In this document: positions 39,271 through 48,962 of the stretch, one piece after another
Layout: each line of letters begins with the position of its first letter
Numbering within the stretch: position 1 is the first letter of the stretch
Assembly (NCBI RefSeq): GCF_003865075.1
Contig: NZ_BHWB01000008.1
Coordinates: forward strand, 205,234-269,233
Direction: 5' to 3'
Length of the DNA stretch: 64,000 nt
From: Bacteroides faecalis
Lineage (GTDB): Bacteria > Bacteroidota > Bacteroidia > Bacteroidales > Bacteroidaceae
Position numbers and translations under genes: made by a program
Notes under the pieces: model-generated
Told to the model about the DNA's origin: nothing
The model's input: only the letters and a program-made list of their open reading frames with translations
The model's database searches: none

Positions 39271-39307
39271 AAGGCGGTTTTGCTAACATGTTTAGCCGGA
39301 TCGCCTT
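39271..39307 (+). terminator. Imperfect terminator hairpin after the beta-barrel gene
   Basis: AAGGCG at 39271 and CGCCTT ending at 39307 close a stem with a few mismatches, followed by T-rich sequence. It may let part of the transcription continue into the next genes. Confidence 0.5.
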
Positions 39308-39329
39308 CTTTGCTTAAATAAATCCGAAA

Positions 39330-39899
39330 ATGAGAAAATATCTTCTGCTTTTATTTATATGTGGCTGGATAGTGGGAAGTTGTAGTAAACAACAAAATAT
39401 ACAATCGAGTTGCATAGTGGAGATGAAAATTGAATATCCTAAATATACTCAGGGTTATTTAAGGAATATGGAGGGCAAGTGTTTGGATTCGCTCGTCGTG
39501 ACCAACGGTCATTTGAACTTAGAACGAACAGATAGCCTTTTAATGCCTTATGTAGCAATTATTAGCCTCAATAATCCGGCTGATTCTATAGATCGCATTG
39601 AAATGCCGTTCGTAGTAGAAGCTGGGAAGGTTAATATCGAAGTTGGAGAGTATATCAGTACGAGTGGGACTCCTTTAAATGGTCAGATGCAAGAATTCTT
39701 AAATGATTTGCAAGCTTTACGTTCAAGTCTTGATGTAAATATTTCGATAGAGGAAATGAACCAGCTCTTCTCCGAATTCTATAAACAACAGATTCTGAGT
39801 AATAAAAACAATGTACTTGGACAGTATATTTATAAGAGCTATGGTGTTCATTTGAATGATACAGACCGTGATCTGGTAAAAGCACAGTTGGATAGTTAA
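39330..39899 (+). CDS. DUF4369-type lipoprotein
   Basis: 189 residues. Lipobox IVGSCSKQQ. The body is beta-rich with YPKYTQGYLRNMEGKCLDSL and FVVEAGKVNIEVGEYISTSGTP, matching the DUF4369 domain found at the N-terminus of Bacteroides thiol-disulfide proteins, here without the thioredoxin part. It lies between the barrel gene and the OmpA gene and is probably periplasmic. Function unknown. Confidence 0.7.
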   Translation: MRKYLLLLFICGWIVGSCSKQQNIQSSCIVEMKIEYPKYTQGYLRNMEGKCLDSLVVTNGHLNLERTDSLLMPYVAIISLNNPADSIDRIEMPFVVEAGKVNIEVGEYISTSGTPLNGQMQEFLNDLQALRSSLDVNISIEEMNQLFSEFYKQQILSNKNNVLGQYIYKSYGVHLNDTDRDLVKAQLDS

Positions 39900-39911
39900 A
39901 AACAGTTTACT

Positions 39912-40979
39912 ATGAAATTTAAATCAATTATTACTTTTCTGGCACTTGCAGCTGTTTGTGTAGGCGTGAAGGCTCAAGAAATGAATCCGAATCCGTGGTT
40001 TATCCAGGGACAGTTGGGAGCATCTTATTCTAGCAGTGATGCGAGCTTTGGAAAGTTGATAGCACCTTCAGGAGCTATTGCTTTTGGTAAGTATTTCTCG
40101 CCTGTGTGGGGAGCCAGACTTTCTATTAGCGGTTGGCAAGGACGTGTTGGTTCGGAAATAACTAAGAAAGCTCATGGATTCTACTATGGTGCTGCTACAG
40201 TAGATGGGTTGATGAACCTTAGTCAGTTGATACGGAAATATCCCGAACGTTTGTTCGATGTAAATGTGATCGCCGGTATAGGTTTCAACCGTGCTTTTAG
40301 TAGTAGTGTGAGTTCTTTTATGGGACGATTGGGATTGCAAGGAAGTTTCCGAATGAATGATGCACTCGATTTTAATATCGAAGCTACTGCCAACGGTGTA
40401 TCTGATCGTTGGAATGGACGTGATGATCATTCTATCGACACTTACTTTAATCTGGGATTAGGCTTTACCTATAAATTCAGAACAGGATACAAATGTGTTA
40501 CTTGTATTTCGAAAGAATACCCTGAAACGCTTTATACGGAAGAAGAAGTGAATGAAATGATCAATCAACAGCGTGCGAAAACTGTAGAGAAGATTATTCA
40601 AAAGACTGATACTGTAGTGATAAATTCTGAGACCACACCTACTACAAAAGTGGTAAGAGGTATCAGGAGTCACGTGGGATTTGGTCTTGCCAAGACAAAT
40701 ATTGAAGAAAGTCAAGTACTTAACATACTTGCTATTGTTGATTACATGAAGCAATTTCCCGATGCAAAAGCTACTATTATGGGATATGCCGATAATGGAA
40801 CCGGAAGTCGGGAAATTAATCTGAGACTTGCCAAGCAACGTGCCGAAGCTGTTGCCAATCAACTGATCAACAAATATGGCATTACTAAAGACCGTCTCAT
40901 CGTATCAAGTATGAAAGATAGAGAACAACCTTTCCGGACTAACGACTGGAACCGGGTTGTGATTATAATTGCTGATTAG
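39912..40979 (+). CDS. OmpA-family outer-membrane protein
   Basis: 355 residues. Signal peptide (AAVCVGVKAQ), an N-terminal eight-strand-like barrel (about 25-195) and a C-terminal OmpA domain (about 250-355) with ATIMGYADNGTGSREINLRLAKQRA and the second ligand Arg region SRVVI-like NRVVIIIAD. It tethers the outer membrane to peptidoglycan. It is 12 bp after the DUF4369 gene and probably completes the surface-layer operon. Confidence 0.85.
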   Translation: MKFKSIITFLALAAVCVGVKAQEMNPNPWFIQGQLGASYSSSDASFGKLIAPSGAIAFGKYFSPVWGARLSISGWQGRVGSEITKKAHGFYYGAATVDGLMNLSQLIRKYPERLFDVNVIAGIGFNRAFSSSVSSFMGRLGLQGSFRMNDALDFNIEATANGVSDRWNGRDDHSIDTYFNLGLGFTYKFRTGYKCVTCISKEYPETLYTEEEVNEMINQQRAKTVEKIIQKTDTVVINSETTPTTKVVRGIRSHVGFGLAKTNIEESQVLNILAIVDYMKQFPDAKATIMGYADNGTGSREINLRLAKQRAEAVANQLINKYGITKDRLIVSSMKDREQPFRTNDWNRVVIIIAD

Positions 40980-41034
40980 TCCATTTTAGTGAAAAGGCTT
41001 TTATTGTTTTCAATAAAAAGCTCTCTATTAGGAC

Positions 41035-41070
41035 AAGTTGCCAGGAATCCTTAAGGAATCCTGGCAACTT
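41035..41070. terminator. 36-bp perfect palindrome, strong bidirectional terminator
   Basis: Positions 41035-41070 read the same on both strands without mismatch, centred on CCTTAAGG, followed by TTTCTTT. It lies 56 bp after the OmpA stop. A second hairpin (GCTTTTATTG against CAATAAAAAGC) lies at about 40998-41021. Confidence 0.7.
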
Positions 41071-41489
41071 TCTTTAAGAACAAATATTTAAGATATGATC
41101 GAAAAAGATCATGATATAAAATCCTAATTTGATTGAATATACTGCTTATTATTATCAATAATTTGATTTTTCAAATATAAAGCTTTCTTTAATATCGGTA
41201 ACCTCTTTTTTCTTGTTATTTTACTTTTCTTTATTTCTCTTTCTATCGTAAGAACTGTAACTGCACTGTATATTTATATGCTGCCTTGGCACTCTTGTGG
41301 TTAAGCAAATTCTGTTTTGGATATTTTCCGCCATGTTCGGAAAGTGATTAAGACAGCCACCGCGTAAAGTATTATCTTTTATGAAACATTCGATGGATAT
41401 ACTCCTGGATATTCCAATCTATAGTAAAATTATATGGTATAGGCGAAATTTAATTGATTGATAATAATATATTTATATTGCCGTTGTCG

Positions 41490-41832
41490 ATATATGGATT
41501 CGGACGAACCGACAAAAGAACCGTTTTCTGTGATATTTCATTATTAGAGTTATCCAAACAGATTGTTGAGAGATATAGGGGTATTGCCAAAGATGGTAAA
41601 TTGCTCCTGATGTTTAGTTTGGCAGACTAGATAAAATCTGAAAGTTATCGCAAAACTCTGTAATATAGGGCTTAAACTTATCTATCATATGGGAAGTACA
41701 CATACGCAACACAAGTATGCATATCACAAGGTTTCCACTTGAAACGTTCTCCAAAAAATAGGATATTGCTTTGTTCAGACTACCCCAATTTATGCCAAAA
41801 TCACGAATCAAAAAGTAAAAGAAGATATGAAA
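41490..41832 (+). pseudogene. Decayed tyrosine recombinase (C-terminal half)
   Basis: Fragments of a Bacteroides integrase appear in order but in changing frames and with stops: WIRTNRQKNRF, then LSKQIVERYRGIAKDGKLL, then VIAKLCNIGLKLIYHMG, then THTYATQV-like YATQVCISQGFPLETFSK, and TTPIYAKITNQKVKEDM at the end, which holds the Tyr of the active site. The Arg of the HxxR box is lost. It is a true relic, unlike the single-base frameshifts elsewhere. The flanking 41071-41489 shows no readable gene. Confidence 0.65.
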
Positions 41833-42016
41833 CCAACTTGCTGAAAGATGATGTGCTAGAGAATTTTGGTAGAAGTCGATATTATAAATTAACTAATTAT
41901 ATTGTAAATCTAGTTTTGAAGTTTTTTTTCTAAAAAAAACAACATTAATGAACCGTAATAATATAATGTATTGATATTTACTGTATATTCGCATATAATT
42001 AATTAGAAACATATAT

Positions 42017-42757
42017 ATGAAAAAAAGAATAGTCTTATTGAGACATGGAGAAAGTTTATGGAATAAAGAAAATCGATTTACTGGATGGTATGATGTTGAT
42101 TTAACAGAAAGAGGGATAAAGGAAGCCATTAATGCTGGTTTGTCCCTTAAAAATGAGAAATTTGAATTTAATAAAGCATATACATCTTTTTTAAAAAGAG
42201 CTATTAAGACACTATATTATGTTTTAGATGTTTTAGATCGAAATTGGATTCCAATAGAAAAATGTTGGAAACTCAATGAAAAACATTATGGAGCATTACA
42301 AGGATTGAATATCAATGAGGCTTATAGTATATATGGACATCAGGTAGATGCGTGGAAAAGCTCTTATCATTTAGCACCAGCCCCCTTGGATACATATGAT
42401 AGTCGGAGTCCTTACTTAGATGTTAAATATAAGAATGTTAATGACCATCTTCCTCTTACGGAATCGTTGTTAGATGCTTATGAGAGAATTATTCCATATT
42501 GGAACAATGTGATTATGAATGAATTGAATTATTATAATCAACTTTTGGTCGTATTACATGCTAACAGTATACATGCTATCCTAAAAAATACAATGAACAT
42601 ATCCAATGAGGATATAACTCTCTTAGATATGCCAACTGCAATTCCATATATAATTGAATTTGATAATTATGGTAAAATAATAAATGATTATTTTTTATCA
42701 GATACAGATGAATCTATTAAATTTAAAAATATAATAAATTCTATAAGAAAACTGTAG
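42017..42757 (+). CDS. Divergent phosphoglycerate-mutase-like histidine phosphatase
   Basis: 246 residues, the length of 2,3-bisphosphoglycerate-dependent mutase. It keeps the phospho-His motif LLRHGESLWNKENRFTGW, the SFLKRAIKTL arginine region, LNEKHYGALQGL with the catalytic Glu, and a second His in VVLHANSIHAILK, where ordinary GpmA has VVAHGNSLRG; so the Gly-Asn-Ser-Leu-Arg-Gly block is altered. Codon use is far more AT-rich than core genes. It may be a mutase paralogue or a phosphatase such as those that release phosphate from glycosyl-3-phosphoglycerate. It leads a three-gene cluster with tight spacing. Confidence 0.8.
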   Translation: MKKRIVLLRHGESLWNKENRFTGWYDVDLTERGIKEAINAGLSLKNEKFEFNKAYTSFLKRAIKTLYYVLDVLDRNWIPIEKCWKLNEKHYGALQGLNINEAYSIYGHQVDAWKSSYHLAPAPLDTYDSRSPYLDVKYKNVNDHLPLTESLLDAYERIIPYWNNVIMNELNYYNQLLVVLHANSIHAILKNTMNISNEDITLLDMPTAIPYIIEFDNYGKIINDYFLSDTDESIKFKNIINSIRKL

Positions 42758-42778
42758 ATTAATTTTAATGATAGTATT

Positions 42779-43985
42779 ATGAAAAGAAAATATAATTATT
42801 TGGAGTGTGAAAACATCATAAGGAGCGACTATAATCTTGTGATTAATGATAACGCAATAAATTTGCATTTAATCAAAAAATTAAATAACATAATAATAAA
42901 TAATGACTTATCTATAGTATTCATCATTCTTTCTCATGATAAGCAGTACACCGGCAGATGTATACTAAACACTGTTGATCTTATTAATAATATTCCACTT
43001 TCAAATGTGTCAATATATTTAGGTTTCAAGGTAACATTGAGAATAATATGAAACAGCTATTGATTAATAGAAAGGTAACAATAATTAATAATCATAAATT
43101 GATTAGCGAAGAGTACAAAATAGATTTATGCAAAGGTAAGAGTGAAAATATGTTTTCATCACTTTTCTATATAAGTCGGTTACATGAAGAATTGAAAACT
43201 TTTGTACTTACACTAGATTCTGATTATTATATCTATGATTATATTAATTTATTGGCATTAATTACTCCATGGATTTTAAGTTTTGAGAACGATTATTATC
43301 AAAATGTAGAATTTGTCAAAGGGTCAGGATTATTTATTCATCCATTATCCAAAGATCAACTTTCTTTAGATAAACAAGGTATGCTTTCATATGGAGATGT
43401 AGTCAATTCATATTTAGAAGATAAAATAACAGAAGAGGTATATATTACTCCGAAAAATATCAGGGATTTATTAGATAAAAATCAAATTAAAAAGATAGAG
43501 GATAATTTATTGTCAGATTTTATTATTGGAGGTAGGATTGGTCGTTCTTTTTGTTTGAGTCAAATTTTAAATATCGGCTCAACTAATGGTCGTAATTTTT
43601 CTAAGTTTAGATATATTTTGCATGGTAATCAAGGTACAACTCTATACAATTGGAATTTAATGAATCTATCTAAAGGATATGGACTTGAAATTTCATTTTG
43701 TTTGAGTTTCTCTATAATAATATTTTTTTTAATAAAAAAATTGTCGATTTAGAAATCTTACCTATTTCTCATGATGCTAAATCTTTTAAAGAAAGCATGT
43801 TAATTGGTGTTGATCTTTTTAGCCTATATAAGAAATATCAAGATTTTATTCAGCAAGAAAAAACAATTTGTAGCAATATGGAAGTATTATCTTCTGATGG
43901 TTTGTTTGACATTGAAATTCATAATATAGTAGCTGACAATAAATTGGACTTACTTCCATCTGTAGCCGATTTTAAAGTAAAATAG
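42779..43985 (+). CDS. GT-A glycosyltransferase-like protein resembling glucosyl-3-phosphoglycerate synthase, split by two single-base shifts
   Basis: Three frames (42779-43051, 43048-43752, 43698-43985) join into one protein of about 400 residues if one base is restored near 43001-43047 and one near 43690-43735; both are -1 shifts. The joined protein has an N-terminal LSIVFIILSHDKQ strand, a KGKSENMFSSL segment, an LTLDSDYYIYD acidic (DxD-like) site, EFVKGSG, and SKGYGLEISFC followed by an ISHDAKSF His. This order parallels GT81-type 3-phosphoglycerate glycosyltransferases (GKGEALW, DSD, VKG, GYGVEIG, H). AT-rich, no membrane segment. The family call is inference from motif order; the linked phosphoglycerate-type phosphatase gene supports it. 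Confidence 0.5.
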
Positions 43986-43989
43986 TGTC

Positions 43990-45962
43990 ATGAGAAGAGT
44001 CGAAATTAAATATAAAACGGAAATTAACAACTCATTTAGTGTAAAAAGCAATGCAAGATTAGAATGGGTTAAAGTTATGTTGTTTCAATGGAATAGCTCA
44101 TTTGATAAAGATTGGGTAGAAAATGCTGAAAGGTATTCCCCAAAATACAATTTAATCTTGAAGAAAAATGTATGCAACGTTATTAATTATGCTAAAACAA
44201 GTAATGTTAATTTATTAGTATTTCCAGAATTATCAATACCTAAAGAATGTATACCTCACATTGTTGAACTAACTAAAGGAAATAAGGATCTAATTATTGT
44301 TGCTGGAAGTCATTATTATGAAGATTCAAATTCTATCCTTAATCAATCTCCAATAATATATAATGGTTCGGTTATTTATACCCATAAAATACATAATTCA
44401 GATAGTGAGTATAGTCCATATAAAGGCAAAGGAGTTTATCAAGATGATAAATACATAAAAAAAGTTGTTTATTTCAGAAATACTATTATCGGAAATTTTA
44501 TCGTTTTGATTTGTGCTGATAATTTTAAAGAAGTAAAAGATATATGCTTAAATAAATATAAAAATATTGATTTCTTAATTGTAATTGCATTTCAAAAAGA
44601 ATCCTTATTACATCATAATGCTATTCAACTATCATATCTTCGACATTCACAAGATTTTTATAGTCTATATGTTAATAATAAATGTGATAATTATTCTGAT
44701 GGAAAAAGTGCCGTTTTTGGGGTGACGACAAAAGATAATATCAAACATTTTAGCAAAGAAATTAATATTAATACAAAAATAAAAGATAAACTACTTCAAA
44801 TATCTGATAAATGTGATGGTTTAGTTCTAAAATTAAATTTAAGTAAAAAGGATGTTTCAAGTAAACGAAGGTTACTAGATATTCCGGGAAATATTAGCGA
44901 AGTTGAACATCTTACGATTCTAAATCCCAGTATTATCGTATCTGATTGTGTTGAAAGAAATAATTTAGTAAACAAAACTGATGAAAGTTATGATATCGTT
45001 GATAATGCAAGATCTAAATATAACCGTAATAATATAAATATAGAATACATAGATGATTTTTTTTGTTTCGAGATTCCTTTTAAATACAAAGCTGATTTGC
45101 AGCAATATAGATTTGATTTCCACTCGATGAGTGGAAATATTCAACACGAGCGACTTCTATCAATTATCGAAAATAATTATTCCATTGATATCCAAAAATT
45201 ATTTTCTAAAGTTGCAGATAAAACGGCTGAATATTTTGTGTCTGAAGCCAAGAGAGGAAATAACCGTTCAAATAGGATTATTTATGGTGTTGATAAATTA
45301 GTTCGTACATCAGGTGAAGATGTTAAGCTATCTATGCGCGTGTATAAAACTGATAATTTCACATTCAAATTTATGTCCAATTTATATCTTGAACTTAAGG
45401 CTATTAAAAATATATTCAAAGTAAAAACAATTGAAGAAATTAATAAATTTGTTCCATTTCTTAATTCAATAGGAGTAGGGGGATTTATTGTGTTGAACAT
45501 TAATAACAATAATCTTTTTTATTTACCCAAAGGTCACAGAACGTTAATTGTTCAGGAATGTGGCATTTTAGTTATGATAAGACATTTATGCCCATTGATA
45601 GAGGAGAAGGTTCTTTAGGGATTTTTAATTGTTTACATAGAGGGGTGTTAAAAGATAATGGTATTGATCTAACTGATACCAAAATGTTAAATGAGTTTGG
45701 GGTATGTGATTTTGGAGTGATTTGCGACAACAGGTTGGAGTTTGAGATATGTTCTTATGTGAAAATATACGATAGAAACAATGATACACTGAGTGACTTA
45801 CAATTGTTATATTCTTTTGCAGAAGATGGGAGTAAATATAAAACGATTCAATTTTTACCAGTAAACGCCATTGAAATTGATCATTTTATTGCTAATAACG
45901 ACTTAACTCCTGAAGCTTGTAAACTATCCAAAAGATTATACAATAGGATTAATCTGGGATGA
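43990..45962 (+). CDS. Nitrilase-domain protein with C-terminal Nudix-like region, frameshifted and cut by IS1182
   Basis: Frame 43990-45618 (542 residues) and frame 45558-45962 join by a -1 shift near 45530-45560 into about 655 residues. The N-terminal domain (about 25-260) shows the nitrilase triad: Glu in LLVFPELSIP, Lys in VIYTHKIHNS, Cys in VLICADNF, so it may be an amidase. The middle (about 330-520) is unrecognised. The last part (FYLPKGH, then FMPIDRGEGSLGIF and CLHRGVLKDNGI) weakly resembles a Nudix fold with a degenerate box. The stop codon overlaps the left end of the adjoining insertion sequence, so the natural C-terminus is lost. Very AT-rich; starts 5 bp after the preceding gene. 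Confidence 0.6.
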
Positions 45963-47808
45963 GGTTGTGTCAAAACGTTGGCACAACCTTTTTCTAAAAT
46001 TTATAGTCCTGTTATCTTTTCTTTTGGCTATGCCGCTTTTTTCTCATTCATTTGGTAACAAGTTACTATATTCCCGTTGTATCGAGTTATAAATAGCCCA
46101 ATAAATATAGATTTAGCAAGTGTAATGAACTCCTTTCCTGCCTTTCTCAGTTTTGCACACATCTTTTTGATATTAAAAGCTATGGCAAAGAAGGCAAAGT
46201 CCATTGTCACCTTGTCTTCTCCCATATGCCGGAACCTTCTGTATGCCATGTTGTATTTCATTTGTCCAAAAACGGCTTCCGGTTCTATACACCGCCTGCC
46301 CCTATGCCTGATTCCTTCTTCTGAGAGCAACCTTTCCCGTGCCTGCCTTTTGTATTGGTTTAACCGGTGGTTGACTTCTATAATACGGTTCCCCCGGGCT
46401 TTAAAGCAACTGCCACGCAAAGGACAGCCTTCGCATCTTTGTGCTTTATACCGGGCACTTTCGGAGATGTATCCGCTCGCTGTTTTGTCACGTCTGGTTC
46501 CTATACGGTTCATGTGCTGCCCCATAGGACAAACGTAGTAATCCTCCCCCGCATTGTAATGGAGACTCTCCGCATGGAATGGGTTGGGGGTATAACGGGG
46601 ACGCTGTTCTTTATGGAAGTAGTTGTACTTGACAAAGGCTTCTATCCCATTATCTTGCATGAACCGGTAATTTTCTTCCGAGCCGTAACCGGAGTCTGCC
46701 ACACCGATACCCGGTAAGCGGTTATAGCGGTGCTGGAAGGAGTGGAAGAAAGGGATCAGGGTCAGCGTATCGGTGGGGTTGGGAAACAGCCGGAAGTCTA
46801 TGATGAACTGGTTTTCAGTACCTGTTTGTAAATTATACCCGGGCTTGGTCTGCCCGTTCTTCATGGCGTCTTCTTTCATACGCATGAATGTAGCATCAGG
46901 ATCGGTCTTAGAATAGGAATTACGTTCTCCAAGGACTTCAAGGTGATTGTCGTATTCCATCAGCTTGTCACGGTACTCCTCAAGTTCCCGGACCTGTTTC
47001 TTCTTTTCCCGGATGACTTTCTTTTGTTCCTTGTCCTTTGTTACAGGCTGGTGTTCCAGCACCTCTTTAAGTTCATTCACTATATCTGAGAGCATGGCAG
47101 GAGTGAACTCTACGGATGTGTCTTTGGAGGAGTTCTCTTGGGCTATGGCTTCATCTACCTGCTCCAGGAGAATGCGGATCTTATCCATCAGCTTTGTACG
47201 GTTCTTTTCGACTGTCTTGCGCCAGACAAAAGTATATTTGTTGGCCATGGACTCAATCTTGGTACCGTCGATATACTCTACGTCAAGGCTGATAAAACCT
47301 TTGTCGGCAAGGACAAGAACCAACTGCGTAAATACGGTATTTATTTCTTCTTTTACACGGTTTCGAAAACGGTTGATGGTAATAAAATCCGGATGTTCAT
47401 TACCGGAAAGCCAGATATAATGGATGTCACGTAGGAGAAGCTTCTCTATTTTGCGGCACGAATAGATATTGTTCATGTAGGCGTAGATAATTACCTTGAG
47501 CATCATTTTAGGATGATAAGGACAACGACCGGTTGCTTTATAAAGCTTCTTGAAATTGTCAAGATTGAGATTATCAACAACTGTATTAACGATGCGAACC
47601 GGATCGTTCGATGCTATGTTCTCATCAATTCTTCCGGGAAAAAGAACTGTTTGGTTGGGAATGTAAGGACGAAAATGTAACTTTGCCATAACGAAAAACT
47701 TTATGCCTAAAGTTACAAAAATTTTGGGTAATAACAAAGCCCGGGCTTGCGAAAGTCTGGGCTTTGCGCATAAAAAAAGGTTGTGCCAGCATTTTGACAC
47801 AACCTCAT
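45959..47808 (-). mobile_element. IS1182-family insertion sequence
   Basis: About 1.85 kb bounded by inverted repeats beginning ATGAGGTTGTGTCAAAA at 45959 and its complement ending at 47808; inside them GGTTGTG.CA and TGGCACAACC blocks form nested repeats. It contains one transposase gene on the minus strand. GG flanks both ends, so a 2-bp duplication is possible but not proven. Confidence 0.8.
46028..47689 (-). CDS. IS1182-family transposase
   Basis: 553 residues from the start at 47689 (MAKLHFRPYIPNQTVLFPG); a longer frame to 47800 runs through the terminal repeat and is not the gene. DDE features: VEYIDGTKIESMANKYTFVWRK near the first Asp, GIGVADSGYGSEEN near the second, and RCIEPEAVFGQMKYNMAYRRF with the Glu of the C-terminal block. 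Zinc-like CEGCPLRGSC lies between. Complete and probably active. Confidence 0.88.
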   Translation of the reverse strand: MAKLHFRPYIPNQTVLFPGRIDENIASNDPVRIVNTVVDNLNLDNFKKLYKATGRCPYHPKMMLKVIIYAYMNNIYSCRKIEKLLLRDIHYIWLSGNEHPDFITINRFRNRVKEEINTVFTQLVLVLADKGFISLDVEYIDGTKIESMANKYTFVWRKTVEKNRTKLMDKIRILLEQVDEAIAQENSSKDTSVEFTPAMLSDIVNELKEVLEHQPVTKDKEQKKVIREKKKQVRELEEYRDKLMEYDNHLEVLGERNSYSKTDPDATFMRMKEDAMKNGQTKPGYNLQTGTENQFIIDFRLFPNPTDTLTLIPFFHSFQHRYNRLPGIGVADSGYGSEENYRFMQDNGIEAFVKYNYFHKEQRPRYTPNPFHAESLHYNAGEDYYVCPMGQHMNRIGTRRDKTASGYISESARYKAQRCEGCPLRGSCFKARGNRIIEVNHRLNQYKRQARERLLSEEGIRHRGRRCIEPEAVFGQMKYNMAYRRFRHMGEDKVTMDFAFFAIAFNIKKMCAKLRKAGKEFITLAKSIFIGLFITRYNGNIVTCYQMNEKKAA

Positions 47809-47960
47809 GGATGTAGTCAATTTACTTTCACTTATTGATCGGATGAAAAGATGAGGTTAATTTAGGGGGAAGTTCTTGGATTCAGGCAAAAGAAGTTGTT
47901 GTTACTACTCCAAGTACTTCTCTTTTAAGAGTCTTCTATAATAGTTTTTTGATGTAAAAA

Positions 47961-48005
47961 TGAGCTTTACAACAAACAATATGCGAATACAACACAGTAT
48001 CTTTG
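47961..48005 (+). promoter_or_regulatory. Promoter and operator of the AraC regulator gene
   Basis: Operator TGAGCTTTACAACAAA at 47961-47976 lies exactly 21 bp before a TATCTTTG -7 box at 47998-48005. The same 16-mer with the same spacing is found before the two other operons of this regulon, suggesting autoregulation. A second upstream half-site is not seen here. Confidence 0.65.
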
Positions 48006-48027
48006 CAACAAATAAAAGGCTGTCAAT

Positions 48028-48840
48028 ATGGAAAAACTGAATGTGTTTGATTGCTCAAATGTGCTTATAGCGAGTTATTTCACCGATGATAGGGGATGTG
48101 CTCACGAAAATCGGGAACATACACTTATTTATTTGTCTTCCGGAAATTTGGAAATTGAGGAACATGGAAAGAAAACCATTTTGCGCCCGGGAGATTGCGC
48201 CTTTATGCGGCGTGATAACCGTATGTGGTTGCAGAAAAAGGTTGAAGATGGTAAACCGTATCGTTCTGTTGTACTGAAATTCTCAAGAGTTTTCCTGAGA
48301 GAATTTTACCAAACACTCAATAGACAACAGATTCCGGTTGATTCCAAACGTGAAAAGATGAGTCTGCGTGTACTTCCGAAGAACAGACCTGATATCCGTT
48401 CTCTGTTTGAATCAGTCATTCCTTATTTTGATTCTGGGGTGAAACCTTCAGAGGAGGTTTTGAAACTAAAAATGATTGAAGGTGTTTATATACTACTTAA
48501 CACCGACCGTAATCTCTATGCTTCATTGTTCGATTTTGTGGAACCGTGGAAAATAGACATCCTTGATTATCTGAATGATAATTATATGTGCGACCTTTCT
48601 ATGGAGGAAATTGCTAGTTATACGGGACGCAGTTTAGCCACTTTCAAACGGGATTTTGCAAAAGTGAGTGATTTGACACCACAGAGATGGATCATTAAAC
48701 GACGTTTGGAAGCAGCACATGATTTGATTAAGTCGGGGAAAAAGAAAGTAACAGAGGCTTGTTTCGATGTGGGTTTTAAAAATTTGTCACATTTCTCTAA
48801 GATATATAAAGAAGCTTATGGTGTTGCTCCATCATACTAA
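48028..48840 (+). CDS. AraC-family regulator of the adjacent redox genes
   Basis: 270 residues. The N-terminal cupin-like domain (about 1-160, YLSSGNLEIEEHGKKTILRP, GDCAFMRRD) is joined to a C-terminal AraC double helix-turn-helix (about 170-270: LSMEEIASYTGRSLATFKRD and VTEACFDVGFKNLSHFSKIY). It is the first of a set followed by the CMD-cupin, flavodoxin and aldo/keto reductase genes. Shared operators at 47961, 48843/48865 and 50418/50440 are its likely binding sites, inferred from position. Confidence 0.88.
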   Translation: MEKLNVFDCSNVLIASYFTDDRGCAHENREHTLIYLSSGNLEIEEHGKKTILRPGDCAFMRRDNRMWLQKKVEDGKPYRSVVLKFSRVFLREFYQTLNRQQIPVDSKREKMSLRVLPKNRPDIRSLFESVIPYFDSGVKPSEEVLKLKMIEGVYILLNTDRNLYASLFDFVEPWKIDILDYLNDNYMCDLSMEEIASYTGRSLATFKRDFAKVSDLTPQRWIIKRRLEAAHDLIKSGKKKVTEACFDVGFKNLSHFSKIYKEAYGVAPSY

Positions 48841-48842
48841 TA

Positions 48843-48909
48843 TGATCTTCACAACAAAGGAGTTTGAGCTTTACAACAAAGCTGGCGCAGAGATGGTTTC
48901 GTACCTTTG
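48843..48909 (+). promoter_or_regulatory. AraC-type tandem operator and promoter of the CMD-cupin/flavodoxin operon
   Basis: TGATCTTCACAACAAA (48843-48858) and TGAGCTTTACAACAAA (48865-48880) are direct repeats 22 bp apart; the second ends 21 bp before TACCTTTG (48902-48909). No -33 TTTG is present, as expected for an activator-dependent promoter. Confidence 0.7.
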
Positions 48910-48962
48910 CATTAGCAAGATAAAATTGATTATCTTGAAATGTCGAATTAAAATCATATGGT

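Noticed and set aside
41100..42016. tRNA or other structured RNA gene in the long gap
   Set aside because: No cloverleaf or other known RNA signature; recombinase fragments explain the readable part.
43048..43985. Three independent small genes in the island
   Set aside because: The frames abut with -1 shifts and the joined protein gives a coherent motif order, so one gene is more likely.
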